A DNA stretch of 25,469 nt, taken from the NCBI GenBank assembly GCA_028292565.1, contig JAQGMD010000468.1, forward strand, positions 1 to 25,469, written 5' to 3'. The notes beneath the pieces were generated by a model. That model was not told the origin of the DNA. It did no database searches and saw nothing but the letters and a program-made list of their open reading frames with translations. The translations under genes were made by a program, and so were the position numbers. This DNA is from Burkholderia sp. Lineage in GTDB: Bacteria > Pseudomonadota > Gammaproteobacteria > Burkholderiales > Burkholderiaceae. Positions 1 through 7,448 of this stretch are shown piece after piece (position 1 is the stretch's first letter; every line of letters starts with the position of its first letter).

Positions 1-137
1 AGGGATAAGTTGGGCAATTTGGCGGCCGTCGCGGGATGCGGTGCAAGGCGTGAGGAGGAGCCATAGCGAGCTATGGCGACGACGAGCAACGCCGCAACGC
101 GCCCGCTACGGCCAGCAAAATTGCCCAACTTATTCCT
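1..137. repeat. Palindromic MITE/REP-like intergenic element
   Basis: Bases 1-20 and 118-137 are inverted copies of each other with one mismatch (core TTGGGCAATTT against AAATTGCCCAA). Pairing continues imperfectly inward (about 21-36 against 102-117). The centre, 61-67 CCATAGC and 70-76 GCTATGG, is a second perfect palindrome with a 2-base loop. The whole unit can fold into one long hairpin. It has no coding capacity and lies just before the ThiF-like gene. The left end coincides with the window edge, so the element may extend further. The layout (terminal inverted repeats, no transposase, internal palindrome) fits a small non-autonomous element or a REP-type repeat; which of these cannot be settled from one copy. 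Confidence 0.6.
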
Positions 138-188
138 GCGCGGTGCCTAACCCCATAGCCCCGTAGAACGCCATTTTCTGACCTGCCC

Positions 189-944
189 ATGAACGACAAC
201 CAACTACTCCGCTATTCCCGTCACATCCTGCTCGACGACATCGGCATCGAAGGCCAGGAGAAGTTATTGGCCGCCCATGCGCTGGTCATCGGCGCCGGCG
301 GACTCGGATCGCCCGCCGCGTTTTACCTCGCCTCGGCTGGCATCGGCAAAATCACGCTGGTGGACAATGACACTGTGGACCTCACCAACCTGCAACGGCA
401 AATCCTGCACACCACCGAGCGCGTCGGCCAGCCCAAGGCGCAATCCGGCAAACAGTCGCTGGCGCAGATCAATCCCGAGATCGAGGTGGTGGCGCTGTCC
501 GAACGCGCCGAAGGCGAGCGCCTGGGTGAACTGGTGAGCCGGGCAACGGTAGTACTCGACTGCAGCGACAATTTCCTGACGCGGCATGCGGTCAACCGCG
601 CTTGTGTCGCGCACCGGGTGCCGCTGGTGTCCGGGGCCGCGATCAGGTTCGACGGACAGATATCAGTGTTCGACACACGTAGTGACGATGCACCCTGCTA
701 CGCCTGCCTGTTCCCGCCGGACCAGCAGTTTGAAGAGGTGCTGTGCTCCACCATGGGTGTGTTCGCTCCATTGGTCGGCATTATCGGCACCATGCAGGCG
801 GCCGAAGCATTGAAACTCACTGCGGGCATAGGAGAGTCACTGGCGGGACGCCTGCTGTTGCTGGATGCGCGCAGCATGGAGTGGACCAGTATCAAGGTTG
901 CACGCAACAGCGCATGCGGCGTATGCGGCCACGCGCACGACTGA
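189..944 (+). CDS. HesA/MoeB/ThiF family adenylyltransferase
   Basis: An E1-like enzyme that would adenylate the C-terminal glycine of a sulfur-carrier protein (MoaD or ThiS type) for molybdopterin or thiamine synthesis; cytoplasmic. The 251-residue length is normal for the family. Visible motifs are the nucleotide-binding GAGGLG at residues 35-40, the acidic LVDNDTVDLTNLQRQ stretch at 57-71 with the conserved Asn/Arg, an LDCSDN motif near residue 124, and two CxxC pairs (CYAC near 170 and CGVC near 245) typical of the structural zinc site. No rhodanese domain follows, so it resembles MoeB/ThiF rather than the longer MOCS3-type proteins. No ThiS, MoaD or other thi/moa gene lies nearby, so the partner cannot be chosen and I give no symbol. 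The ATG at 189 puts the usual N-terminal LRYSRHILL helix at residues 6-15. Confidence 0.93.
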   Translation: MNDNQLLRYSRHILLDDIGIEGQEKLLAAHALVIGAGGLGSPAAFYLASAGIGKITLVDNDTVDLTNLQRQILHTTERVGQPKAQSGKQSLAQINPEIEVVALSERAEGERLGELVSRATVVLDCSDNFLTRHAVNRACVAHRVPLVSGAAIRFDGQISVFDTRSDDAPCYACLFPPDQQFEEVLCSTMGVFAPLVGIIGTMQAAEALKLTAGIGESLAGRLLLLDARSMEWTSIKVARNSACGVCGHAHD

Positions 945-955
945 CAGATTCCGCT

Positions 956-1324
956 TTATTTTCCCACCTCGCCTGCCGGGCAGAAGAGATGTTCCACCCC
1001 GAATAACCGGCTACCCCATAAAAGAAAATTGCCGGACGACTTATCGTCCGGCACACTGTCGGCGCTTCCTGCACTACCCGCACCGCTGCCGCCCGACGAG
1101 TCAGGCATTGAGCGGAAAGCACTGTATATAGCGAAATGACGCGCCTCGGCGTGCGAGGGGTGGTCAGCCGACGCATTACTGCCCGACCCTGAAGCGTATT
1201 GCGCAGGCGAACTCCCCCCGAGCGTGGGGCTATCCACTTCGCTTCCGTTGCTTCCGGCTGTTGATAGTGCTGCGGAACCGATCGTCAATGCATAAACGAC
1301 GGGCTTCAAATTCATTCGGATCAT
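956..1324 (-). CDS. Small Ser/Gly-rich putative exported protein (doubtful)
   Basis: A 122-residue reading frame that I do not recognise. The ATG at 1324 is preceded on the minus strand by GGGAG at a good distance, which is why this start is preferred over longer versions. The N-terminus (MIRMNLKPVVYALTIGSAALS) looks like a short hydrophobic export or anchor segment. The rest is rich in Ser, Gly, Ala and Asp with no domain. Against it, a strong minus-strand terminator hairpin (1018-1052) sits inside the frame, about 60 bases before the stop codon, so transcripts would end before the last 20 or so residues are reached. The gene may be real with a shorter product, frameshifted, or not coding. 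It converges on the ThiF-like gene. Confidence 0.4.
   Translation of the reverse strand: MIRMNLKPVVYALTIGSAALSTAGSNGSEVDSPTLGGSSPAQYASGSGSNASADHPSHAEARHFAIYSAFRSMPDSSGGSGAGSAGSADSVPDDKSSGNFLLWGSRLFGVEHLFCPAGEVGK
1018..1052 (-). terminator. Rho-independent terminator, minus strand
   Basis: A perfect 9-bp stem (GCCGGACGA at 1031-1039, TCGTCCGGC at 1044-1052) has a 4-base loop and, on the minus strand, is followed by a U-rich run read from 1030 to 1018 (AATTTTCTTTTAT). It is well formed only for minus-strand transcription. It lies within the reading frame 956-1324 rather than after it. Confidence 0.7.
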
Positions 1325-1348
1325 GTCTGTCTCCCTGACCATGATTAT

Positions 1349-1369
1349 TTGCCTGTGAGGCAATTTTTC
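1349..1369 (+). terminator. Putative rho-independent terminator, plus strand
   Basis: A 6-bp stem (TTGCCT at 1349-1354, AGGCAA at 1358-1363) has a 3-base loop and is followed by TTTTTC. It is short but has a clean T-run. The only upstream plus-strand gene is the ThiF-like one, ending at 944, so it would end a transcript with a roughly 400-base 3' tail or an unannotated RNA. It also sits just upstream of the small minus-strand frame that starts at 1324. Confidence 0.4.
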
Positions 1370-1551
1370 TTTGGCTTTCCTCAAGCGGGATTCGGCGCTT
1401 CGCCCGTTATCATTTGTGGCGCATCAATCAGCATGCGAAAGCAGGCACTTCGCATGCGTCGAGGAGGAACTTTCGACCCGGGAGCGGCGTATTTTTCCCG
1501 ATGCTACAATCGATCGATCGTTCGCATGATTGCCGCCTCGCAATCCCTTCC

Positions 1552-2451
1552 ATGACAGGAACCGACCTCGTCAAGCTGTTGCTGCTTTCCGCCCTGTGGG
1601 GATGCTCATTCATTTTTCTGCGCATCGCTGTCCCGGAGGTCGGGCCATTGCTGGCCGCTACGCTACGCACCTCATTGGGCGGCATTGTGCTGACCGCGTT
1701 TGTAGTGATCGTCGGAATACCGATGAACTGGCAGCGCAACCTGAAACCCTATGCGCTGATCGGTTTTTTTGCGGGCGTCGTGCCATTCTGCTGCTTCTCG
1801 TTCGCCGCCCTCCATCTGCCGGCCGCCCATTCAGCGGTATTGAATTCGACCTCTCCCTTGTTCGGCGCCGTGTTTTCCGTGATCTGGCTGGCGGAACGCC
1901 TGACGCTGCGCAAACTGGCCGGCCTCGGCCTCGGCATCACCGGCGTAGCGATCCTGGTCGGCGCCGGCGCCGTCGCGCTGAACCTGTGGAGCCTCGTCTC
2001 CATCGCCGCATGCCTGCTGGCGGCCGCTTCCTATGCGCTGTCCACCATCGTCGTGAAGAAAACCGGCCGTGCCGGCGGCATCCATCCCATCGCGATGGCT
2101 ACCGGCTCACTGGCAATGGGCGGCCTGATGCTGGCGCCGACCATTCCCTTCTCCCTGCCGCCGGTGATGCCGTCCATGCTGGCGCTGGGATGCATTACCG
2201 CCCTGTCAATACTGTCATCCGGCGTGGCGCAGGCCGTATTCATTCCACTGATCGTCAAAATTGGACCGACGCGCGCCATGTGTGTGTCATTCCTGATCCC
2301 GCTGTTCAGCATGGCCTGGGGTTATATTTTCCTGGGCGAGCCGGTCGGCACGTCGACGCTGCTCGGCGCCGTCGTTGTGCTGGCTGCGATGGGCATGGTG
2401 TTGTGGTCTTCGCCACCGGAACCCAAGGATCCGATTCCGGCCGAAGCCTGA
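1552..2451 (+). CDS. EamA/DMT-family inner-membrane transporter
   Basis: A drug/metabolite transporter superfamily permease with two EamA repeats and about ten hydrophobic helices. The 299-residue length is standard. The N-terminal repeat opens with LLLLSALWGCSFIFLRIAVP and contains the conserved NSTSPLFGA loop before helix 4; the second EamA repeat covers roughly residues 150-285. The start at 1552 is chosen because it puts the first helix at the N-terminus as in relatives; the frame is open upstream to 1414, but that extension is not hydrophobic or conserved-looking. No clear Shine-Dalgarno is visible. A TACAAT hexamer at 1505-1510 could be a -10 box. Substrate is unknown; family members export amino acids, metabolites or drugs. 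The next gene starts one base after its stop, implying co-transcription. It is a clear paralog of the EamA gene at 3723. Confidence 0.9.
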   Translation: MTGTDLVKLLLLSALWGCSFIFLRIAVPEVGPLLAATLRTSLGGIVLTAFVVIVGIPMNWQRNLKPYALIGFFAGVVPFCCFSFAALHLPAAHSAVLNSTSPLFGAVFSVIWLAERLTLRKLAGLGLGITGVAILVGAGAVALNLWSLVSIAACLLAAASYALSTIVVKKTGRAGGIHPIAMATGSLAMGGLMLAPTIPFSLPPVMPSMLALGCITALSILSSGVAQAVFIPLIVKIGPTRAMCVSFLIPLFSMAWGYIFLGEPVGTSTLLGAVVVLAAMGMVLWSSPPEPKDPIPAEA

Positions 2452-2452
2452 A

Positions 2453-3649
2453 ATGATTGCTGCCCTCGACGACTTTGCGCTGCGACGTCCTTTTCTTACC
2501 GCGCTCGCATTGTCGCTGGGGGCGGCAGTATCCCTCGGGATCTCGCGCTTCTCGTATGCGTTGCTGCTGCCGCCGATGCGCGACGACCTCGGCTGGACGT
2601 ATCTGCTGGCCGGCTCAATGAACACTGCCAATGCAGCCGGATACCTGCTCGGCGCACTGGTGACGCCCGCGGTAATGCGACGATTCGGCGCACAGTACGC
2701 GCTGGTCGGCGGCTCGGTGCTGACCGGCATCTTCATGCTACTGTCCGGCTTTGTGACTGATGCCGACATGTTGCTACTGCAGCGGGTACTGGCCGGCATA
2801 GCCAGTGCATTCGTCTTCATTGCCGGCGGCGTCCTGGCAGCGCGGTTGGGCGCCCTGCATGCCAGGCAGGCCGGCTTCCTGATCGGTTTGTATTACGGCG
2901 GCACCGGATTCGGCATCGCGTTGTCGGCATTGCTGGTACCCGCCACTCTGGCCGAGGCGACACAGCACGGAGCAGCGCACGGCTGGCAATGGGCATGGCT
3001 GGCGCTCGGTGCAAGCTGCCTGCTGGCGACAACCGCGATGGCGCTGCCCGCGAGGCGCATAGACGGGACCAGCCTGCCGGGCGGCGCACGCGGCCACTTC
3101 AGGATCCGCTCTTTCGGCTATGGCCTCGCCGGCTATTTCATGTTCGGTGTCGGCTATATCGGCTACATGACGTTTGTGATCGCGCTGCTGAAGGAACAAG
3201 GCATGCCCGCCGCCGTCATCACGACGTTTTACGTGGTCCTCGGACTGGCGGTGGTCGCATCGTCGCGGATCTGGGCCGGCATGCTCGATCGCTACAAGGG
3301 CGGGCAATCGTTCGCGATCCTGAATGCGTTGCTGGCGCTGGCCACCCTGTTGCCGGTCCTGACCGCCGCGCCGGTTGCCGTATTTGCATCGGGCCTGCTG
3401 TTCGGCGCGGTGTTCCTTTCGGTGGTCGCATCCACCACCGCGCTGGTGCGGCATAACCTGCCGCCATCGGCATGGTCCGCAGGCATCAGCATCTTTACCA
3501 CCGTGTTCGCTTTCGGCCAGATCGTCGGTCCGACCATCGTCGGCTGGATATCCGACGGCGCAGGTGGATTGCAACGTGGCTTCATCTTTTCCGCTGCCGC
3601 GCTGCTTATCGGCGCGGTGTTGGGGTCGCGGCAGCGGGCGCTGGCCTGA
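2453..3649 (+). CDS. MFS transporter, YbfB/YjiJ-like
   Basis: A major facilitator superfamily permease of 398 residues with about 12 predicted membrane helices in two six-helix halves. The N-terminal segment (GISRFSYALLLPPMRDDLGW followed by an AGSMNTANAAGYLLGAL helix) is characteristic of the YbfB/YjiJ group. The start ATG at 2453 is one base after the preceding stop, so the two genes are very likely translationally coupled. The frame is open further upstream, but that part would lie inside the EamA gene. Substrate unknown; the family is usually annotated as sugar or drug transporters without firm biochemistry. The embedding between two related EamA permeases suggests an export-type role, which is inference. 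Confidence 0.88.
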   Translation: MIAALDDFALRRPFLTALALSLGAAVSLGISRFSYALLLPPMRDDLGWTYLLAGSMNTANAAGYLLGALVTPAVMRRFGAQYALVGGSVLTGIFMLLSGFVTDADMLLLQRVLAGIASAFVFIAGGVLAARLGALHARQAGFLIGLYYGGTGFGIALSALLVPATLAEATQHGAAHGWQWAWLALGASCLLATTAMALPARRIDGTSLPGGARGHFRIRSFGYGLAGYFMFGVGYIGYMTFVIALLKEQGMPAAVITTFYVVLGLAVVASSRIWAGMLDRYKGGQSFAILNALLALATLLPVLTAAPVAVFASGLLFGAVFLSVVASTTALVRHNLPPSAWSAGISIFTTVFAFGQIVGPTIVGWISDGAGGLQRGFIFSAAALLIGAVLGSRQRALA

Positions 3650-3722
3650 TGTCCGTTTCCGGCCAACGGCATCAGCCTGTTTCGACTATCCTGACGACTC
3701 GTTCAATCCTGAGACCACCATT

Positions 3723-4607
3723 ATGCGAAGTGGCAACATTATCCGGCTGTTGAGCCTCGCCGCCATCTGGGGCGCATCGTTTCTCTTCATGCGCATCCTC
3801 GCGCCGGTGCTCGGACCGTTATGGACCGCGGAGATACGTATAGCGGTCGCAGGAGCGGCGATGCTGCTGTTCATGCTTGCTAGCGGACGCGCAATGGGAT
3901 TCGCGGCAAACTGGACACACTACCTGGTGGTGGGCACATTGAATTCCGCGCTTCCATTTGCATTGTTTTCCTATGCGGCCCTGACACTGCCCGCCGGGTA
4001 CTCGGCCATCCTGAATGCAACCAGCCCGTTGTGGGGCGCATTGATAGGCGCGACGGTCCTGAACGAAAAACTCACCGCACGCAAGATCGCCGGTCTTTCG
4101 ATCGGTATTGTTGGAGTAGCTTTCCTGGTGCGGCTGGGCCCCGCGCAATTTACCTCCCAGACGCTGCTCGCGGTCATGGCCGGCATAAGCGCAGCCATCT
4201 GTTACAGCATCGCAGCCGCGTATTCGAAAAGGAAGTCGGCGCATATCGCTTCTCCACTGATGGCAACCGGCTCGCAGCTAGGCGCGACACTGGCGTTGCT
4301 GCCCTTCCTGCCGCTGGCGCCGATACGTGGCGAATTAACGCCATTCATCCTGCTGATGGCCGGCGCGCTTGCGCTCCTGTGTACCGCGATCGCCTATTTC
4401 ATTTACTTCCGCCTGATCGCCGATCTCGGACCAACGAAAGCGCTTACCGTGACCTTCCTGATTCCGTTGTTTGCATTGCTGTGGGGCGCGCTTTTCCTGC
4501 ATGAGACGATCAACCTCAACATGCTGATCGGATGTGGACTGGTGGTATTGGCGACCTGGCTGGTGGTCTTTCAGGCAAGAGCGGCGACGAAGCCGGCAAC
4601 AGGTTAG
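3723..4607 (+). CDS. EamA/DMT-family inner-membrane transporter (paralog of 1552-2451)
   Basis: A 294-residue drug/metabolite transporter family permease with two EamA domains. It opens with LLSLAAIWGASFLFMRILAP and contains the NATSPLWGA loop. These line up closely with the LLLSALWGCSFIFLRIAVP and NSTSPLFGA segments of the gene at 1552, and the following helix (RKIAGLSIGIVGVAFLV) matches as well, indicating an old duplication. The ATG at 3723 lies 73 bases after the MFS stop with no evident terminator between, so it may share that transcript. Its TAG stop (4605-4607) overlaps the TAA stop of the convergent pabB-pabC gene (4604-4606 on the minus strand). Substrate unknown. Confidence 0.9.
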   Translation: MRSGNIIRLLSLAAIWGASFLFMRILAPVLGPLWTAEIRIAVAGAAMLLFMLASGRAMGFAANWTHYLVVGTLNSALPFALFSYAALTLPAGYSAILNATSPLWGALIGATVLNEKLTARKIAGLSIGIVGVAFLVRLGPAQFTSQTLLAVMAGISAAICYSIAAAYSKRKSAHIASPLMATGSQLGATLALLPFLPLAPIRGELTPFILLMAGALALLCTAIAYFIYFRLIADLGPTKALTVTFLIPLFALLWGALFLHETINLNMLIGCGLVVLATWLVVFQARAATKPATG

Positions 4608-6427
4608 AACTGTACTGTCGCGCGCACTGCTCCACGCAGTGCGTTGCACACCACGACTTCTTCCGCCGCACGAAGGTCCTCAAGCGTCAGTCTTCTCTCC
4701 GTCGCATTCCAAGCCGGGTCATCCAGCAATACCGAACGCATCACACCCGGCAGCAAGCCTGCTGCAAGCGGCGGCGTATACCACCGTCCATCGAGTTTGA
4801 TGAAGACGTTGCTGCGGGCGCCTTCCGTCAACTCACCATTCGTATTGAAGAACAACATGTCGAAGCCGCCTTGTGCTTCCGCCGCGCGCCACGCCCGGTC
4901 GTAGCGCTCGCGCACCGTTGTCTTATGTCGCAGGAACAAGTCGGTGGACAGGGTGGGCTGCGGCGCAATCAACACTGATACCGGACCTGGCAAAGGAATG
5001 AGCTGTGCGCTTTGCACGACGCATACACCGGACTGCTTCAGTGCAAGGCGTACACGATGAGGCCCCGGTGACAAACCGGCACAGGTGCGTTCCAACATCC
5101 TGCGCATCTCCACATCATTGAACGCATAGCCAAAGTACGCAGCGGATGAACGCAAGCGCTGCAGATGCAACTCTACATGGCGACAACCTTCGTCCCTGGT
5201 CGCATACATGGTCTCGAATATTTCGAAGTCGCTCTCGAGCCCGGTGAGAAATTTTGCCTTCAGCTTGCACTCGGCGTACTCTTCTGCTGCAACGCTGTCA
5301 TGCACGATGCCGGCGCCGACACCCATCTCGCCGGCACGCACACCATCAGGCCCAGGCGCACCCAGCACCAACGTACGTATCGGCACCGACAGGCAAAAAT
5401 CCCCAATGCGACTGCTGCCGGTTTCATCGAACCAGCCGATCGCGCCGGTGTAGATGCCGCGCGAATCGGGTTCCAGCTCGCGAATGATCTGCATAGTGCG
5501 GCGCTTAGGCGCTCCGGTAATTGAGCCGCATGGATAAAGCGCGGCAAATGCCTGCGCCAACGTCACATCGTCTCGCAGGCGAGCGCGCACAGTCGACGTC
5601 ATTTGCAGCACGCTGTTGTAACGATCGACGTCAAACAGGTGCGGCACCGTAACCGATCCTGATGCCGCAATTCGGCCAAGGTCATTGCGCAGCAGGTCCA
5701 CGATCATCAGGTTCTCCGCGCGGTTCTTCGGGTCGGCGGCGAGCTGTGCGGCGCGTTCGGCGTCCTGTGCCGCATCACCGGTTGCGGCCGCAGTGCCTTT
5801 CATCGGACGCGCCGTTAATTCCCCTTGCGTGTGCTGAACGAACAGCTCGGGAGAGAGCGACAGCACTGCACCACCCTCCGGCAGCGTGATCAATGCGCCA
5901 TATGGCACGGGCTGCCTCGCGCGCAGCTTTGTATAAAGCCCTAGCGGCGAACCGTACGCATCGAAGCGCAATCGGTAGGTATAGTTGACCTGATACGTAT
6001 CGCCTGCTTCGATGTAGGCATGAATACGCTCGATGGCTTCAACAAACTGTTCTTCACCGACGCTGGTACGGATGTTCGCAATGCCGGAGGCGGGAATAGA
6101 TTGCGCGCTCAGCCAGCTCTCCACCTCTGTGGCGGACAGCTGCTCGCAGCGATCGAAGAACAACACCTGCGAGGCGCCGGGATTCCCGCTGCGCTCGGCG
6201 ACATCATGCAGCCCGGCACCGAGTTCATAGGAGAACAGGCCGACAGCATGCTTCCCTTCTTGCAATGCCTTCTGTAATTGCTCCCACAGCGCCGGCAGCT
6301 CCGACGCGTGCGCGCATGAAAGTGTTCCGGCATGACCGGTGTACAGACGCGAGCGGCGATCGGACTCAGTGGCGGCGTTATCGTCGAGCAGGGCGAAGCA
6401 ATTTGTGACGTCGTACGAAATGTTCAA
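4604..6427 (-). CDS. pabB: Fused aminodeoxychorismate synthase component I / aminodeoxychorismate lyase (PabB-PabC)
   Basis: A bifunctional folate enzyme of 607 residues. The N-terminal part (about 1-370) is a chorismate-binding domain that makes 4-amino-4-deoxychorismate from chorismate and ammonia. It has PMKGT at 208-212, matching the PIKGT motif whose Lys marks PabB rather than anthranilate synthase (PIAGT), then ENLMIVDLLRNDLGR near 237-251 and CGSITGAPK near 300. The C-terminal part (about 380-607) is a fold-type IV PLP enzyme like PabC, which releases pyruvate to give p-aminobenzoate; the likely PLP lysine is K502 in RHKTTVRERYD and the cofactor loop is ELTEGARSN. A glutamine amidotransferase partner (PabA) is not in the window. 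The frame begins at a TTG (6425-6427); no in-frame ATG or GTG and no good Shine-Dalgarno is seen, so the exact start is uncertain. It lies 51 bases downstream of an EamA gene on the same strand. Confidence 0.93.
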   Translation of the reverse strand: MNISYDVTNCFALLDDNAATESDRRSRLYTGHAGTLSCAHASELPALWEQLQKALQEGKHAVGLFSYELGAGLHDVAERSGNPGASQVLFFDRCEQLSATEVESWLSAQSIPASGIANIRTSVGEEQFVEAIERIHAYIEAGDTYQVNYTYRLRFDAYGSPLGLYTKLRARQPVPYGALITLPEGGAVLSLSPELFVQHTQGELTARPMKGTAAATGDAAQDAERAAQLAADPKNRAENLMIVDLLRNDLGRIAASGSVTVPHLFDVDRYNSVLQMTSTVRARLRDDVTLAQAFAALYPCGSITGAPKRRTMQIIRELEPDSRGIYTGAIGWFDETGSSRIGDFCLSVPIRTLVLGAPGPDGVRAGEMGVGAGIVHDSVAAEEYAECKLKAKFLTGLESDFEIFETMYATRDEGCRHVELHLQRLRSSAAYFGYAFNDVEMRRMLERTCAGLSPGPHRVRLALKQSGVCVVQSAQLIPLPGPVSVLIAPQPTLSTDLFLRHKTTVRERYDRAWRAAEAQGGFDMLFFNTNGELTEGARSNVFIKLDGRWYTPPLAAGLLPGVMRSVLLDDPAWNATERRLTLEDLRAAEEVVVCNALRGAVRATVQF

Positions 6428-6478
6428 AGCGAGGGAAATATAGCGGATGCGTGAAACCGGTATTTTAATACCCTCCGG

Positions 6479-7363
6479 CTAGCTTCCCCGCTTCGACAGG
6501 TAAATACCCCAGAGCAGCAACGCGCCACCCGCCATCTGCACCGGACTGATTACTTCTGTGAAGATGATCCACGCTGCAATGGTCGCGGTCAATGGCTGGA
6601 TCAACAGGCTGACCGAGGACAGCGAGGCCGGCAAATGGGCCGATGCATACGCAATCACTGTTTGTCCGCCGATCTGGGCCAACAGCGCCAGCCCCAGCAA
6701 CGGCAACCAGCCGGACAGTTGGGCCGGCCAGAATGCGCCCGGCGACATCAACGCAAACGGCAACAATGCGATCGCTGTGATGGTGGTGCTCCACGCCATT
6801 AGCCGCGCCGTTGAATACTGGTTGCGCGCATCCTTGATCACAAGCTGATACGCGGCATAAAACACGGCGCTCGCCAGCCCCAGCGCATCTCCCAGAAGCT
6901 TGGTGTCGCCACCGCTCGTAGTGCCGCCCGCATTCGGCCCGACCAGCATCACTGCCCCGGCCAGCGCAATCGCAAGTCCGGCAATGAAGGTACGCGCAAA
7001 ACGCGCGCGATGCGCAACCCACATCCATAGTGCGATGAACACCGGCGCGAAATTCGATAACAGCGTGGCATTCGACACAGTGGTGTAATGCAACGACAAA
7101 TGCCAGATAGCCATATCGCCGGCGAAGTAGATACCGGCGAGGATGAGCGCCAGCGTGAAGTCAGTACGCTTGCCGCCGGCTTTATCCTGCTTGCGAACCA
7201 CGAACGCCCATGCCCACAACAGCGGCGTGGCGAGAGCCATGCGCCAGAATGCCGAAGCGACAGGATTGACGTCGGACAGACGCATGAGGATGCCGGCGAA
7301 GCCGATCGCAATGCCGCCAGACAGGAGGGCGATGAAAGCGAATGCGGGAAATGATTTGGTCAT
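6479..7363 (-). CDS. EamA/DMT-family inner-membrane transporter
   Basis: A drug/metabolite transporter superfamily permease of 294 residues with two EamA repeats and about ten hydrophobic helices. Signs include the opening IALLSGGIAIGFAGILMRLSD, the YTTVSNATLLSNFAPVFIA loop and helix in repeat one, and SVSLLIQPLTATIAAWIIF near the end of repeat two. It is more distant from the two EamA proteins at 1552 and 3723 than those are from each other (no shared N-S/A-TSPL loop). The ATG at 7363 gives a helix at the extreme N-terminus as expected. It lies between slmA upstream and pabB-pabC downstream, all on the minus strand, but a degenerate repeat separates it from slmA. Substrate unknown. Confidence 0.9.
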   Translation of the reverse strand: MTKSFPAFAFIALLSGGIAIGFAGILMRLSDVNPVASAFWRMALATPLLWAWAFVVRKQDKAGGKRTDFTLALILAGIYFAGDMAIWHLSLHYTTVSNATLLSNFAPVFIALWMWVAHRARFARTFIAGLAIALAGAVMLVGPNAGGTTSGGDTKLLGDALGLASAVFYAAYQLVIKDARNQYSTARLMAWSTTITAIALLPFALMSPGAFWPAQLSGWLPLLGLALLAQIGGQTVIAYASAHLPASLSSVSLLIQPLTATIAAWIIFTEVISPVQMAGGALLLWGIYLSKRGS

Positions 7364-7364
7364 G

Positions 7365-7445
7365 TCAGGGTACAGGGATCAGACTTCATCGCCCAATGCG
7401 CCGCATCATTTTTCTGATTCCTGATTCCTGACCTCTGTCCCCTGA
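7365..7445. repeat. Degenerate short-repeat tract between slmA and the EamA gene
   Basis: The 80 bases are built from variants of TCAGGGnACAG and CTGATTCCTG: TCAGGG/TACAGGGATCAGA at 7365-7383 and, inverted, TCTGATTCCTGATTCCTGACC and TCTGTCCCCTGA at 7413-7445. CTGATTC occurs twice in tandem. The two ends pair imperfectly, so it may form a hairpin, but there is no T-run typical of a terminator. It looks like a decayed intergenic repeat. Confidence 0.4.
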
Positions 7446-7448
7446 TAT

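Noticed and set aside
264..676. Long antisense reading frames inside the ThiF-like gene
   Set aside because: They mirror the codon structure of the GC-rich gene on the other strand and show no family features; the same is true of long antisense frames across argB, mlaE, the MFS gene and dacC.
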